The translations under genes and the position numbers were made by a program. From CAZDRI01 sp964508055 (GTDB taxonomy: Bacteria > Pseudomonadota > Gammaproteobacteria > PS1 > Pseudothioglobaceae), in NCBI GenBank assembly GCA_964508055.1, contig CAZDRI010000003.1:17003-81002 (forward strand): DNA of 64,000 bases. The letters are read 5' to 3'. Under the pieces are notes generated by a model. It ran no database searches and was not told the DNA's origin. It was given only the letters and a program-made list of their open reading frames with translations. Of the stretch, positions 27,865-36,369 are shown one piece after another; the first letter of the stretch is position 1, and every line of letters begins with the position of its first letter.

Positions 27865-28476
27865 ACTTTTAAGAAACCTATCAAACTCTTTAGACCCAAA
27901 CTTGACAATTAAATCATTGGTGTACTTTACTAGGTATTTATAATTATCTAAATTATTTTTTTCTATTTGGTTTAAGACTACAGCCTTAATCACTAGATTA
28001 TTATTTTTTACCGCCTCAATGGCTAATAATGCCTGATTAATAGCACCTAACTCATCATTAACAACTAAAATAACTGGTAAAGCTAGTTTTTTTGCCAAGT
28101 CAGAGTTGAGAGCTCCCTTAGCAATTGGGGAATAAAAACCTCCCGCACCTTCTATCACCACAAAATCTTTTTTATTAATATTATAGTTACAGGCATTGAC
28201 TAAATCTGATAAGAATAAATCCTCATTTTCATTATGAGAAGCATCTTCTGCAGAAGCGGTCTTTGTGTATTGAAAAGGACATATAGTATTGATATCTTCT
28301 TTTGATGCTACAGCAAGAGCAAGAGCTTGTGCATCTTTAGCAAAATCCACACAGCCGGTCTCAACAGGTTTTCTAACCTTGACTGACTTGTATTTAACTA
28401 AATAATTAACAATTTTCACAGCTACTACAGTTTTTCCTACCCCAGTATTCGTTCCTGTTATAAATAAACCATGCAT
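27856..28476 (-). CDS. bioD: Dethiobiotin synthetase
   Basis: BioD closes the ureido ring from diaminopelargonic acid, CO2 and ATP, the penultimate biotin step. The 206 residues contain the P-loop GTNTGVGKT (residues 8-16) and the EGAGGFYSPI motif. The other bio genes are not nearby. The window does include a biotin enzyme, OadA. The start codon is 45 bases from the divergent pyrD start. Confidence 0.94.
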   Translation of the reverse strand: MHGLFITGTNTGVGKTVVAVKIVNYLVKYKSVKVRKPVETGCVDFAKDAQALALAVASKEDINTICPFQYTKTASAEDASHNENEDLFLSDLVNACNYNINKKDFVVIEGAGGFYSPIAKGALNSDLAKKLALPVILVVNDELGAINQALLAIEAVKNNNLVIKAVVLNQIEKNNLDNYKYLVKYTNDLIVKFGSKEFDRFLKSLI

Positions 28477-28521
28477 AATAAGTTAAAATATATTTATTTT
28501 GTGAATAATTACAATATTACT

Positions 28522-29451
28522 ATGGAATCAAGCCTAAAAATAGATTTTTGTGGACTAGAGTTAAATTCTCCAATAATTTTACTTTCTGGATGTGTTGGCT
28601 TTGGTGAAGAATATACTAGAGTTAAAGGATTTTCAAATAAAGATGCTGGTGCTGTATGCCTAAAAGGAACTACTTTACAACCGAGGTTAGGGAATAAGCC
28701 GCACCGTATTTTCGAAACACCATCAGGTATGCTTAACGCTATTGGACTACAAAACCCTGGTGCTGATTATGTAATAAATAAAATATTGCCTAATTTAAAT
28801 AAAACAGAGACCAAATTTATTATTAATATTTCTGGTTCTACTATTGAAGAATATGGCAAAGTTGCCAAAAAATTTGATGATAGTGATATTGATGCAATTG
28901 AGATAAATATATCTTGTCCTAATGTAAAAGAGGGTGGAGTTGCCTTTGGTAATGACCCGGATATGTCCTTTAAAGTTGTTGAAATTTGCAGGAAAAACAC
29001 TTCCAAACCATTAATAACTAAACTTTCTCCTAACCAAACAGACATAGCATATAGTGCAAAAAGGTGTATTGAAGCTGGTAGTGACGGCTTAGCAGTAATT
29101 AATACTTTAATGGGTATGACAATTGATATAGACAAAAGAAAACCTATTATTAACAATAATCAAGGCGGGCTTTCAGGTCCAGCTATAAAGCCAATAGCCC
29201 TTTTAAAAGTACATCAAGTTTATCAAGTGGCTAAAAAACATAACATCCCAATAATTGGTCAAGGAGGCATTACTACAGTCAATGATGCAATAGAATTTTT
29301 AATTGCTGGAGCTTCTGCTATTGGCATTGGTACTGCTTTATTTTATGACCCACTAATTTGTAAAAAAATAAACTCTGGCATTGCATCATATTTAATAAAA
29401 AATAATATTAAAAATGTAAATGATTTAACTGGAACTTTGAAAGTAAATTAA
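28522..29451 (+). CDS. pyrD: Dihydroorotate dehydrogenase, class 1B type
   Basis: Oxidises dihydroorotate to orotate in pyrimidine synthesis, using FMN. The ATG at 28522 gives a normal 309-residue class 1 enzyme; the longer frame to 28471 adds an unsupported N-terminus overlapping bioD. The catalytic base is Cys132 in INISCPNVKEGG, and the IGQGGITTVNDAIEFLIAGASAIGIGTA block binds FMN phosphate. Cys rather than Ser marks the soluble class 1. The sequence pattern looks like class 1B, which normally works with PyrK to reduce NAD. pyrK is not in the window. Most gammaproteobacteria instead use the membrane-bound class 2 enzyme. Confidence 0.92.
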   Translation: MESSLKIDFCGLELNSPIILLSGCVGFGEEYTRVKGFSNKDAGAVCLKGTTLQPRLGNKPHRIFETPSGMLNAIGLQNPGADYVINKILPNLNKTETKFIINISGSTIEEYGKVAKKFDDSDIDAIEINISCPNVKEGGVAFGNDPDMSFKVVEICRKNTSKPLITKLSPNQTDIAYSAKRCIEAGSDGLAVINTLMGMTIDIDKRKPIINNNQGGLSGPAIKPIALLKVHQVYQVAKKHNIPIIGQGGITTVNDAIEFLIAGASAIGIGTALFYDPLICKKINSGIASYLIKNNIKNVNDLTGTLKVN

Positions 29452-29862
29452 ACACATAAAATTTATAGCTAATTATGATGGTAATTTTATAAAAAAAGCA
29501 ATAAAAACCCTCCTTTAGTTATTATTTATAACATTAAAATAAATAGGTAGAAAAATAATTTTAAATATAAGTGTTTATAAATACTAATTTTTTTAACAAT
29601 TTTATTTTTAATTCAATCAATATTCTCAGCAACACAAACATTTACTCAAACAGATGGGGAAAAATTTATTTTAGATGTTGGAAGAGTTGGAGCTATAAAT
29701 AACAAATATAAAATTACTTCTTTAAATCAAAAAGGCCTACAATCAAGCGGATACATTTACTTTTATACTTTTACAACTACTTCAGTTAAACTTAAACAAA
29801 TAATTACTTATCTAAAAAACAATAAAGATTTTTAATCATGATAATTTAGTATTTACCTAGAA
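29452..29862. other. Intergenic region between convergent pyrD and gltB
   Basis: 411 bases without an intact gene. The right half holds the start-less reading frame described separately. The left half is plain AT-rich sequence with one weak 5-base hairpin (GTTAT...ATAAC near 29517-29531). I see no tRNA, no repeat copy and no clear terminator. Confidence 0.5.
29581..29835 (+). pseudogene. Start-less small ORF, probable remnant of a secreted protein
   Basis: An open frame of 84 codons after a stop at 29578. It has no ATG, GTG or TTG near the beginning, only ATA at 29581. The first 17 residues are hydrophobic and end in FSA, like a Sec signal peptide, followed by a mixed polar domain (FTQTDGEKFILDVGRVG...). 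The composition looks like real protein, so I read it as a decayed or non-canonically started gene. I do not recognise the family. Confidence 0.3.
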
Positions 29863-32800
29863 TTATTTAGAGTCTTTCATTTTGTTAGACTGCAACACTT
29901 TTTTGTAGTCTTTAGGCATTATTTTTATAAAATTATTTACTTCAGTTTCCCAATTATCAACTATGTTTTTAGCTATTTCTGAGTTTGTGTAATAGTAATG
30001 TTTTTCTATAATTGTTTTTAACTCTAATATTGCCTCATCATCCATTGGATCAATATCAACTGTTTTAGTATTGCAATTAACATAAAAACTAGCATCAGCT
30101 TCATATATATAAGCAACCCCTCCTGACATACCTGCTGCAAAATTCTTACCTACTTCTCCTAAAATAACAGCAACCCCGCCTGTCATATATTCGCAGCCAT
30201 GATCCCCTATGCCTTCAGCAACAGCTGTTGCTCCAGAATTTCTAATGCAAAATCTTTCTGCGACCCTGCCAGATAAATATACCTCCCCGCTTATAGCTCC
30301 ATATAAACAAACATTGCCGGCAATAATATTTTCGTGGGCTTTAAATTTAGAGCCTTTAGGCGGATAAACAATTATTCTACCTCCACTTATTCCTTTCCCA
30401 ACATAATCGTTTGCATCGCCTTCAACTTCTATATTAACTCCCTTAGCTAAAAAACCTCCTAAACTTTGCCCCGCGTTTCCAGTTAGCTTTATGTTAATAG
30501 TATTATCTGCTAAATTATTTTCACCTCTAGTTTTAACAATAAAAGAAGACAACATAGCTCCTAATGCCCTATCAATATTTGTAACTTTAGATTTGTAATT
30601 TATTTTGCTAGCATTAGTTACTGCTTCTTTAACTTTATTAATTATTCTATTATCAATATGGTTTTCAATATTATGGTCTTGTTCTATAATTTTATAAGCT
30701 TTAGTATTATTATCTGGCTTTATAACTGGTGCTAATATAGCCTCTAAATCAAACATATCTTTTTTCCAATGTTTGTTAGCTTTATCTACTTCCAATTTAT
30801 CTACTCTGCCTATCATTTCATCCATTTTCTTAAAACCAAGCTTTGCCATAATTTGGCGTAACTCTTCGGCAACCATAAATAAATAATTAATTACATACTC
30901 TGGCTTTCCTGCAAACTTTTTTCTAAGCTCTTTATCTTGAGTACAAATCCCAACAGGACAAGTATTAAGATGACATTTGCGCATCATAATACAACCTAAA
31001 GTTATTAAAGGTGCAGTAGAAAAGCCAAATTCTTCCGCCCCTAAAAGGGCTGCTATGGCAACATCTCTTCCTGTTTTTAATTGCCCATCAGTTTGTAATC
31101 TAACTCTAGAACGAAGTTTATTCATAACTAATACTTGATGTGTCTCTGCTAAGCCCAATTCCCAAGGAAGCCCTGCATGTTTAATTGAAGTAATTGGAGA
31201 TGCCCCAGTCCCTCCATCATGCCCAGAGATAACTATATGATCTGCTTTAGCCTTAGTAACTCCTGCTGCAACAGTGCCTACTCCTATCTCTGCTACTAAT
31301 TTAACGCTAATTCTAGCGTCAGGATTGGCATGCTTTAAATCAAAAATTAATTGAGCTAAATCCTCAATAGAATATATATCATGATGTGGAGGAGGGCTTA
31401 TAAGCCCTACACCAGGTGTGGAATGCCTTGTTTTTGCTATTTCTTCATCAACTTTACTACCAGGTAATTCTCCCCCTTCTCCTGGTTTTGCACCTTGTGC
31501 TATTTTTATTTGTATTTCATTGCCACTGTTTAAATATTCAATAGTTACTCCAAATCTACCACTAGCAACTTGTTTTATTGCTGAACACCTATCATTGCCT
31601 TCAGTGTCTATAATCCAGCGTTTTGGGTCTTCTCCGCCTTCACCGCTATTAGATTTTCCTTGGATTTTATTCATAGCTATTGCTAAGCTTTCGTGACTTT
31701 CTTTTGATAATGAACCAAAGCTCATAGCACCTGTAACAAAGCGTTTTACAATTTCTTTTGCATTTTCAACTTTATCAATATTAATTGCTTTTGATTCTTT
31801 AAAATTCATTAGCCCTCTAAGGGTGCAATTTTTTGAGCTTGAATTTGCATAATTTGCATATTTTAAATAAATTTCTTTACTATTATTTTTTGAGGCTAAT
31901 TGGAGGTTTTGTATGGTTTCAGGATTCCACATATGTACTTCACCTTTATCCCGCCAATGGAACTCACCATTATTAGTAATAGTTTTAATCTTATAAGCAT
32001 TAGTGTGTCTTTTTTTAGCTTCATTATGTAAAACATCAAATCCTACACCTTTAATTCTACTAGTTACTCCATAAAAACACTTATCTATAACTTCTAAAGA
32101 TAGTCCAACTGCCTCAAATATCTGTGCACCTTTGTATGACTGCAATGTAGAAATACCCATTTTAGCCATTACCTTCAACATTCCTTTTGTTGCTGCTTTT
32201 TTATAACAATTAATTACATCATCATCTGAATTATTTGTTAATAACTTATCTTCTCTAGCTTGACATATTGCATCAAATGCAAGATATGGGTTTATAGCAT
32301 CTACCCCAAAACCTACTAATAAACAAAAATGATGTACTTGGCATGCCTCGGCTGTTTCAACTATTAAACCTATTTTGGTTCTTTCGTGTCTTTGAACAAG
32401 GTATTGATGTGTTGCTGCTGCCGCTAATAAAGTGCTAACTGCCATTCTGTCTTTATTGATATTCCTATCTGATAATATAATTAGACTAACTCCATCTCTA
32501 ATTGCTTTTGAGCTTTGTTCACATATATTATCTAAGTGTGATTGTAAATTTTCATCATCAATACTGTAAGTAATATCAATTATTCTAGACTTCCAAGCTT
32601 TATAATTTATTTGTTTTAACGCCTGCGTTTCTTCATTGGTTAAAATTGGCTGTTCTAATAATAGTCTTTGAGCATTTTCTGCTTTGGTTTTTAATAAATT
32701 TGCTTCAGGACCTATATAACATTTTAAAGATGTTATTATCTCCTCTCTAATTGAGTCTATAGGCGGGTTTGTTACTTGGGCAAATAATTGTTTGAAATAA

Positions 32801-34386
32801 TCATATACTAATCTTGGTTTATCTGACAAACATGCTAATGCTGCATCATTGCCCATTGAGCCTAAGGGGTCTCTTAACTCTTTTACCATCGGTATTAATA
32901 AAAACTGCATAACTTCTGTGGTATAACCAAAAACATGCATTTTTATTTTTAAATCTTCTTTGCTTTGTTTTGGTGCTAATTTATTAATATCAAAAGTTAA
33001 ATTTGATAATAAAATTCTTGCATTTTTTATCCAATCCGAATAAGGATTTTTATGAGCGAAATCACCTTTTAATTGTTCATCTTCTATTAATTTTTTCTTA
33101 TCAAAATCAATCAAAAACATTTTTCCAGGTCTTAACCTGCCTTTTTCTTTTATATTATCTGTCTCAACATCAACTACTCCAACTTCTGATGCCATAATAA
33201 CTCTATCATCGTAAGTTAAATAATAGCGTGAGGGTCTAAGGCCATTTCTATCTAAAACTGCTCCTATTTGTTCACCATCTGTAAATGCTATAGACGCTGG
33301 CCCATCCCAAGGCTCCATCATCGTTGAAAAATATTCATAAAAAGCTTTTTTATCTGTATTCATGTTTTTATCATTTTGCCAAGCCTCAGGTATCATCATC
33401 AAAATTGATTCTTTTAGACTTCTACCGTTCATTAACATAAATTCTAAAACATTATCAAAAGCACCTGAGTCTGAAACTTCTGTCTCAATAACTGGGAGAA
33501 TTTGCTTTAACTCATCATCATTAAAATATGAGCTTTTAAAAACACCTTCTCTAGCTGTAATCCAATTGATATTTCCTTGCCGAGTATTAATTTCACCATT
33601 GTGCGACATAAATCTTGAAGGTTGTGCTCTATCCCACGAAGGAAAAGTATTGGTGCTAAACCGAGAATGCACCATTGCTAAATACGCCTTATATTCGCTA
33701 TTTTGTAAATCAGGATAAAAACCTAATACTTGTGAACCTATTAGCATACCCTTATAGACAATCACCTTATTAGATAGGCTGCAAATATAGAATAATAAGG
33801 CTTGTGTTAGGTTTTTATCGTTTCTTATTTTATAGCTTATTTTCTTACGAATAATATATAACTTACGCTCAAAAGTATCAAAGTCTGTATTTTCCTCTGC
33901 TTTAATAATAAGCTGTTTTATTATTGGTTTAGATTGTATAGCACTTAAACCAATATTTGCATTTTTCTCGTCAGTAGGAACATCTCGCCAACCAATAAAA
34001 ATTTGATTTTGAGCTTTTATCTCTGCCACTACATCTTCCATGCACTGCTTTTTTTGAGCATTGTCTTGCGGTAAAAATACATTGCCTACTGAAAAAAAAC
34101 CTTTTTCAACTTTAGTATTAAACTCTTTTGCGATTATTTTCTTAAAAAAACTATATGGTATGTTTGTTAATATGCCTGCCCCATCACCGGTATTTTCCTC
34201 ATAGCCACAGCCGCCTCTATGGTCCATTCTAGATAACATTTCTAACGCATCTTTTACAATAGCATATGAGCTTTCTGCTTTAATGTTTGCAATAAATCCA
34301 ATTCCACAACTATCTTTTTCATACTGGGGGCAGTATAAATTATTAGAATTTGACATTTGTTGAGCGTGAATTTTCATCATAATCAT
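29863..34386 (-). CDS. gltB: Glutamate synthase (NADPH-type) large subunit
   Basis: GltB makes glutamate from glutamine and 2-oxoglutarate. The 1507 residues hold a class II glutaminase domain with nucleophile Cys27 (DSCGIGF, after a short propeptide), a central domain, and the FMN synthase domain with the 3Fe-4S cysteines in CIMMRKCHLNTCPVG. A C-terminal GXGXG beta-helix follows. Several Met codons at the N-terminus make the exact start uncertain. The small subunit gene gltD is not adjacent on either side. Together with the NAD-glutamate dehydrogenase at 54-58.7 kb it sets up both routes between ammonia and glutamate. Confidence 0.96.
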   Translation of the reverse strand: MIMMKIHAQQMSNSNNLYCPQYEKDSCGIGFIANIKAESSYAIVKDALEMLSRMDHRGGCGYEENTGDGAGILTNIPYSFFKKIIAKEFNTKVEKGFFSVGNVFLPQDNAQKKQCMEDVVAEIKAQNQIFIGWRDVPTDEKNANIGLSAIQSKPIIKQLIIKAEENTDFDTFERKLYIIRKKISYKIRNDKNLTQALLFYICSLSNKVIVYKGMLIGSQVLGFYPDLQNSEYKAYLAMVHSRFSTNTFPSWDRAQPSRFMSHNGEINTRQGNINWITAREGVFKSSYFNDDELKQILPVIETEVSDSGAFDNVLEFMLMNGRSLKESILMMIPEAWQNDKNMNTDKKAFYEYFSTMMEPWDGPASIAFTDGEQIGAVLDRNGLRPSRYYLTYDDRVIMASEVGVVDVETDNIKEKGRLRPGKMFLIDFDKKKLIEDEQLKGDFAHKNPYSDWIKNARILLSNLTFDINKLAPKQSKEDLKIKMHVFGYTTEVMQFLLIPMVKELRDPLGSMGNDAALACLSDKPRLVYDYFKQLFAQVTNPPIDSIREEIITSLKCYIGPEANLLKTKAENAQRLLLEQPILTNEETQALKQINYKAWKSRIIDITYSIDDENLQSHLDNICEQSSKAIRDGVSLIILSDRNINKDRMAVSTLLAAAATHQYLVQRHERTKIGLIVETAEACQVHHFCLLVGFGVDAINPYLAFDAICQAREDKLLTNNSDDDVINCYKKAATKGMLKVMAKMGISTLQSYKGAQIFEAVGLSLEVIDKCFYGVTSRIKGVGFDVLHNEAKKRHTNAYKIKTITNNGEFHWRDKGEVHMWNPETIQNLQLASKNNSKEIYLKYANYANSSSKNCTLRGLMNFKESKAINIDKVENAKEIVKRFVTGAMSFGSLSKESHESLAIAMNKIQGKSNSGEGGEDPKRWIIDTEGNDRCSAIKQVASGRFGVTIEYLNSGNEIQIKIAQGAKPGEGGELPGSKVDEEIAKTRHSTPGVGLISPPPHHDIYSIEDLAQLIFDLKHANPDARISVKLVAEIGVGTVAAGVTKAKADHIVISGHDGGTGASPITSIKHAGLPWELGLAETHQVLVMNKLRSRVRLQTDGQLKTGRDVAIAALLGAEEFGFSTAPLITLGCIMMRKCHLNTCPVGICTQDKELRKKFAGKPEYVINYLFMVAEELRQIMAKLGFKKMDEMIGRVDKLEVDKANKHWKKDMFDLEAILAPVIKPDNNTKAYKIIEQDHNIENHIDNRIINKVKEAVTNASKINYKSKVTNIDRALGAMLSSFIVKTRGENNLADNTINIKLTGNAGQSLGGFLAKGVNIEVEGDANDYVGKGISGGRIIVYPPKGSKFKAHENIIAGNVCLYGAISGEVYLSGRVAERFCIRNSGATAVAEGIGDHGCEYMTGGVAVILGEVGKNFAAGMSGGVAYIYEADASFYVNCNTKTVDIDPMDDEAILELKTIIEKHYYYTNSEIAKNIVDNWETEVNNFIKIMPKDYKKVLQSNKMKDSK

Positions 34387-34678
34387 ATTTTATGTTTTTT
34401 ACATAACTTGCTAATTTTAACATATAGTTGACTTCTATTATTGCAGTAGTGCCTAAGCCCAGAGCCACATTTTGAGCATACAGTAAAGGTATAGATGCAA
34501 ATGTAATATGTTTTTGAATTTAAGCAAAACTTAATTTAAATTAGGTATTTTTATGAACAAAAAAGCAGTAATATTAAGGAATAATTGTGTTATAAAACAG
34601 TGTGCTCCACCTTCTTAAACTCCATTGCCAATAATCTTAAAGTATAATAAATCATTACATATTCTAGTTAAAAAAATA
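34387..34678. other. Intergenic region between divergent gltB and ampD
   Basis: About 290 bases with no gene I can support. It must carry the gltB promoter on the minus strand and the ampD promoter on the plus strand. The only distinct element is the 30-base repeat copy at 34605-34634. Confidence 0.5.
34605..34634. repeat. Diverged copy of the C-rich repeat found upstream of rpoD
   Basis: This 30-base stretch, ending AAACTCCATTGCCAATAA, agrees at 24 of 30 positions with 41403-41432. Both lie shortly upstream of a plus-strand gene (ampD here, rpoD there). The copy here lacks the left arm that gives the rpoD copy its hairpin. It is C-rich against an AT-rich background. Confidence 0.5.
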
Positions 34679-35221
34679 ATGATAAATAATCATAAATTAG
34701 ATTTTGCTACTTTTATAAAATCCGACAATTATAATGACAGACCTGATACAGATATTAGTTTAATAGTAATTCACAATATAAGCCTGCCTCCTGGACAATT
34801 TGGAACAAACTTTGTTGAAGATTTTTTTACTAATAAATTAGATTATAAATTTCACCCTAGTTTTAATTCTATTAAAGGTTTAAAAGTATCTTCTCATTTG
34901 TATATAAAAAGAGATGCTGCTGTTATCCAATTTGTTCCTTTTAATAAAAGAGCATGGCACGCAGGAATATCAAACTATATGGGTAAAGATAATTGTAATG
35001 ATTTTTCAATAGGAATTGAATTAGAAGGTAGTAACAATATTGAGTATAGCGAAAAGCAATATAATATTTTAAATATAATTATAAAAGAGCTGACTGAGTC
35101 ATACCCTATTAAGCATATAACCGGCCATAGTAATATAGCAAAAGGCAGAAAGACAGACCCAGGCAATGCTTTTAAATGGAGTAAATTAAATGAATTTAGA
35201 GAATATATTAAAAAAGTGTAA
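34679..35221 (+). CDS. ampD: AmpD, 1,6-anhydro-N-acetylmuramyl-L-alanine amidase
   Basis: A cytoplasmic zinc amidase that recycles anhydromuropeptides. I start at the ATG at 34679, which gives 180 residues, close to E. coli AmpD (183); a longer frame begins at 34625. Zinc ligands are His32 (VIHNISLPP), His150 (TGHSNIA) and Asp160 (KTDPG), and Glu115 is the catalytic acid. It has no signal peptide. It works in the same recycling pathway as Mpl (51.8 kb). It overlaps kdsC by 32 bases. Confidence 0.94.
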   Translation: MINNHKLDFATFIKSDNYNDRPDTDISLIVIHNISLPPGQFGTNFVEDFFTNKLDYKFHPSFNSIKGLKVSSHLYIKRDAAVIQFVPFNKRAWHAGISNYMGKDNCNDFSIGIELEGSNNIEYSEKQYNILNIIIKELTESYPIKHITGHSNIAKGRKTDPGNAFKWSKLNEFREYIKKV

Positions 35222-35720
35222 AAAAATTAAACTTCTTATCTTAGATGTTGATGGTGTATTAACTGATGGTAGTATTTTTTTTGATAATAACGGTCACGAA
35301 ATTAAACGCTTTAATTCATTAGATGGTCATGGTATTAGGATGCTTATTAAAAATAATATTGAAGTGGCAATAATCACTGCAAGAAGTTCTAATGCTGTTA
35401 AGTGCAGAATGGATAATTTAGGGATAAAACATCTTTATCAAAATCAAAGCAATAAAACAGTTGCTTTTAAAAAACTAATATCTGCCTTAGATATTAAAGC
35501 TTCTGAAGTAGGATACATTGGAGATGATGTGTTAGACTTACCAGTATTACTAAAAGTTGGTCTTCCTGTAGCTGTTAAAAATAGCCACGATTTTATAAAA
35601 AAACATTGTGTATATACTACTAAAAACAAAGGTGGTCATGGTGCAGTAAGGGAAATAGTTGATATAATTTTAAAAGCACAAGATAAATTTAATATTACAT
35701 ATAACAAATATTTAAAATGA
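35190..35720 (+). CDS. kdsC: 3-deoxy-D-manno-octulosonate 8-phosphate phosphatase KdsC
   Basis: A HAD-family phosphatase that makes free Kdo for lipopolysaccharide. The 176 residues begin with the nucleophile motif LDVDGVLTDG (Asp19, Asp21), followed by SLDGHGIRML, the ITAR motif and GYIGDDVLD. There is no cap domain, as in other C0-type tetrameric KdsC enzymes. A GGAG about 9 bases upstream supports the ATG inside ampD. The usual neighbours kdsD, lptC, lptA and lptB are not present here. Confidence 0.93.
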   Translation: MNLENILKKCKKIKLLILDVDGVLTDGSIFFDNNGHEIKRFNSLDGHGIRMLIKNNIEVAIITARSSNAVKCRMDNLGIKHLYQNQSNKTVAFKKLISALDIKASEVGYIGDDVLDLPVLLKVGLPVAVKNSHDFIKKHCVYTTKNKGGHGAVREIVDIILKAQDKFNITYNKYLK

Positions 35721-36043
35721 CTGAATTTCAAGAAAAATGCTACCAAGCTTTAAAAAAAATCCCTAAGGGGAAAGTTACAACCTATAAGCAATTAGCCCAA
35801 ATAATAGGACACCCTAAAGCATATCGTGCGGTTGGGACAGCTATGAATAAAAACCCTTATGCACCAAATGTGCCTTGTCATAGAGTGGTAAATAATGACG
35901 GTGGTATTGGAGGCTTTGCTAGTAGCGTTAGTAAAAAAATAGCACTATTAAATAAAGAAGGCATTTTAGTAAAAAATAATAAAATTGTAGATTTTAAAGC
36001 TAAACTTTTTAATGCGTTTATAGATGACTTGCCTATAATTTAA
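35717..36043 (+). CDS. MGMT-family O6-alkylguanine-DNA alkyltransferase-like protein
   Basis: A 108-residue protein that is only the DNA-binding/active-site domain of the MGMT family. It has the helix-turn-helix YKQLAQIIG, the arginine-finger region YRAVGTAM, and the active-site motif PCHRV with Cys54. The Cys distinguishes it from the ATL proteins, which have Trp there and do not transfer alkyl groups. The N-terminal domain of Ogt/Ada is missing, so activity is uncertain. It overlaps kdsC by 4 bases. Confidence 0.8.
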   Translation: MTEFQEKCYQALKKIPKGKVTTYKQLAQIIGHPKAYRAVGTAMNKNPYAPNVPCHRVVNNDGGIGGFASSVSKKIALLNKEGILVKNNKIVDFKAKLFNAFIDDLPII

Positions 36044-36087
36044 TAGTGCCACTTTTATTCCCCACTTTAATAGTTAGTGCTAAATAA

Positions 36088-36171
36088 GTGTTGTTTTTTA
36101 GAAATGCTCAAAAAGAAGATGAAAATTTAGTAGATAGCGCAGGGCTGCTACTAAAATGTTTTTTAAAATAA
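36088..36171 (+). pseudogene. Possible fragment of an acetyltransferase N-terminus
   Basis: A 27-codon frame from GTG, beginning LFFRNAQKEDENL, which resembles the first strand and helix of GNAT acetyltransferases. It ends at TAA without the rest of the domain. It may be chance; the only supporting context is the decayed gene beside it. Confidence 0.15.
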
Positions 36172-36369
36172 TAATATTTTTATTGGCGTGAAATAGCTAC
36201 CAAATTCTTCAGCCATGTTTCTAGCAACAGAGGTATAAACTTCTCCATCACCAAAATGCCCTAATCTTAATGCTTTATACCCTGTTAGTAAAAAATATAT
36301 TGATAATACAAACCATAATAAAACAGTATTTGGTGATAAAATTTTACTTTTTATATTTTTAAAATTCAT
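36163..36369 (-). pseudogene. Truncated N-terminus of a GT39/ArnT-like glycosyltransferase
   Basis: A 68-codon frame from ATG at 36369. It has one hydrophobic helix (VLLWFVLSIYFLLTGY) followed by FGDGEVYTSVARNMAEEFGS, which resembles the N-terminal acidic motif of PMT/GT39 membrane glycosyltransferases, normally over 450 residues. The frame then stops. No continuation is visible on the minus strand down to the MGMT gene. I read it as the leftover of a deleted gene. Its start codon abuts that of the divergent flippase-like gene (CATATG). Confidence 0.5.

Noticed and set aside
28471..28521. N-terminal extension of pyrD overlapping bioD
   Set aside because: It adds residues not found in class 1 enzymes and overlaps the bioD start; the ATG at 28522 gives normal length.
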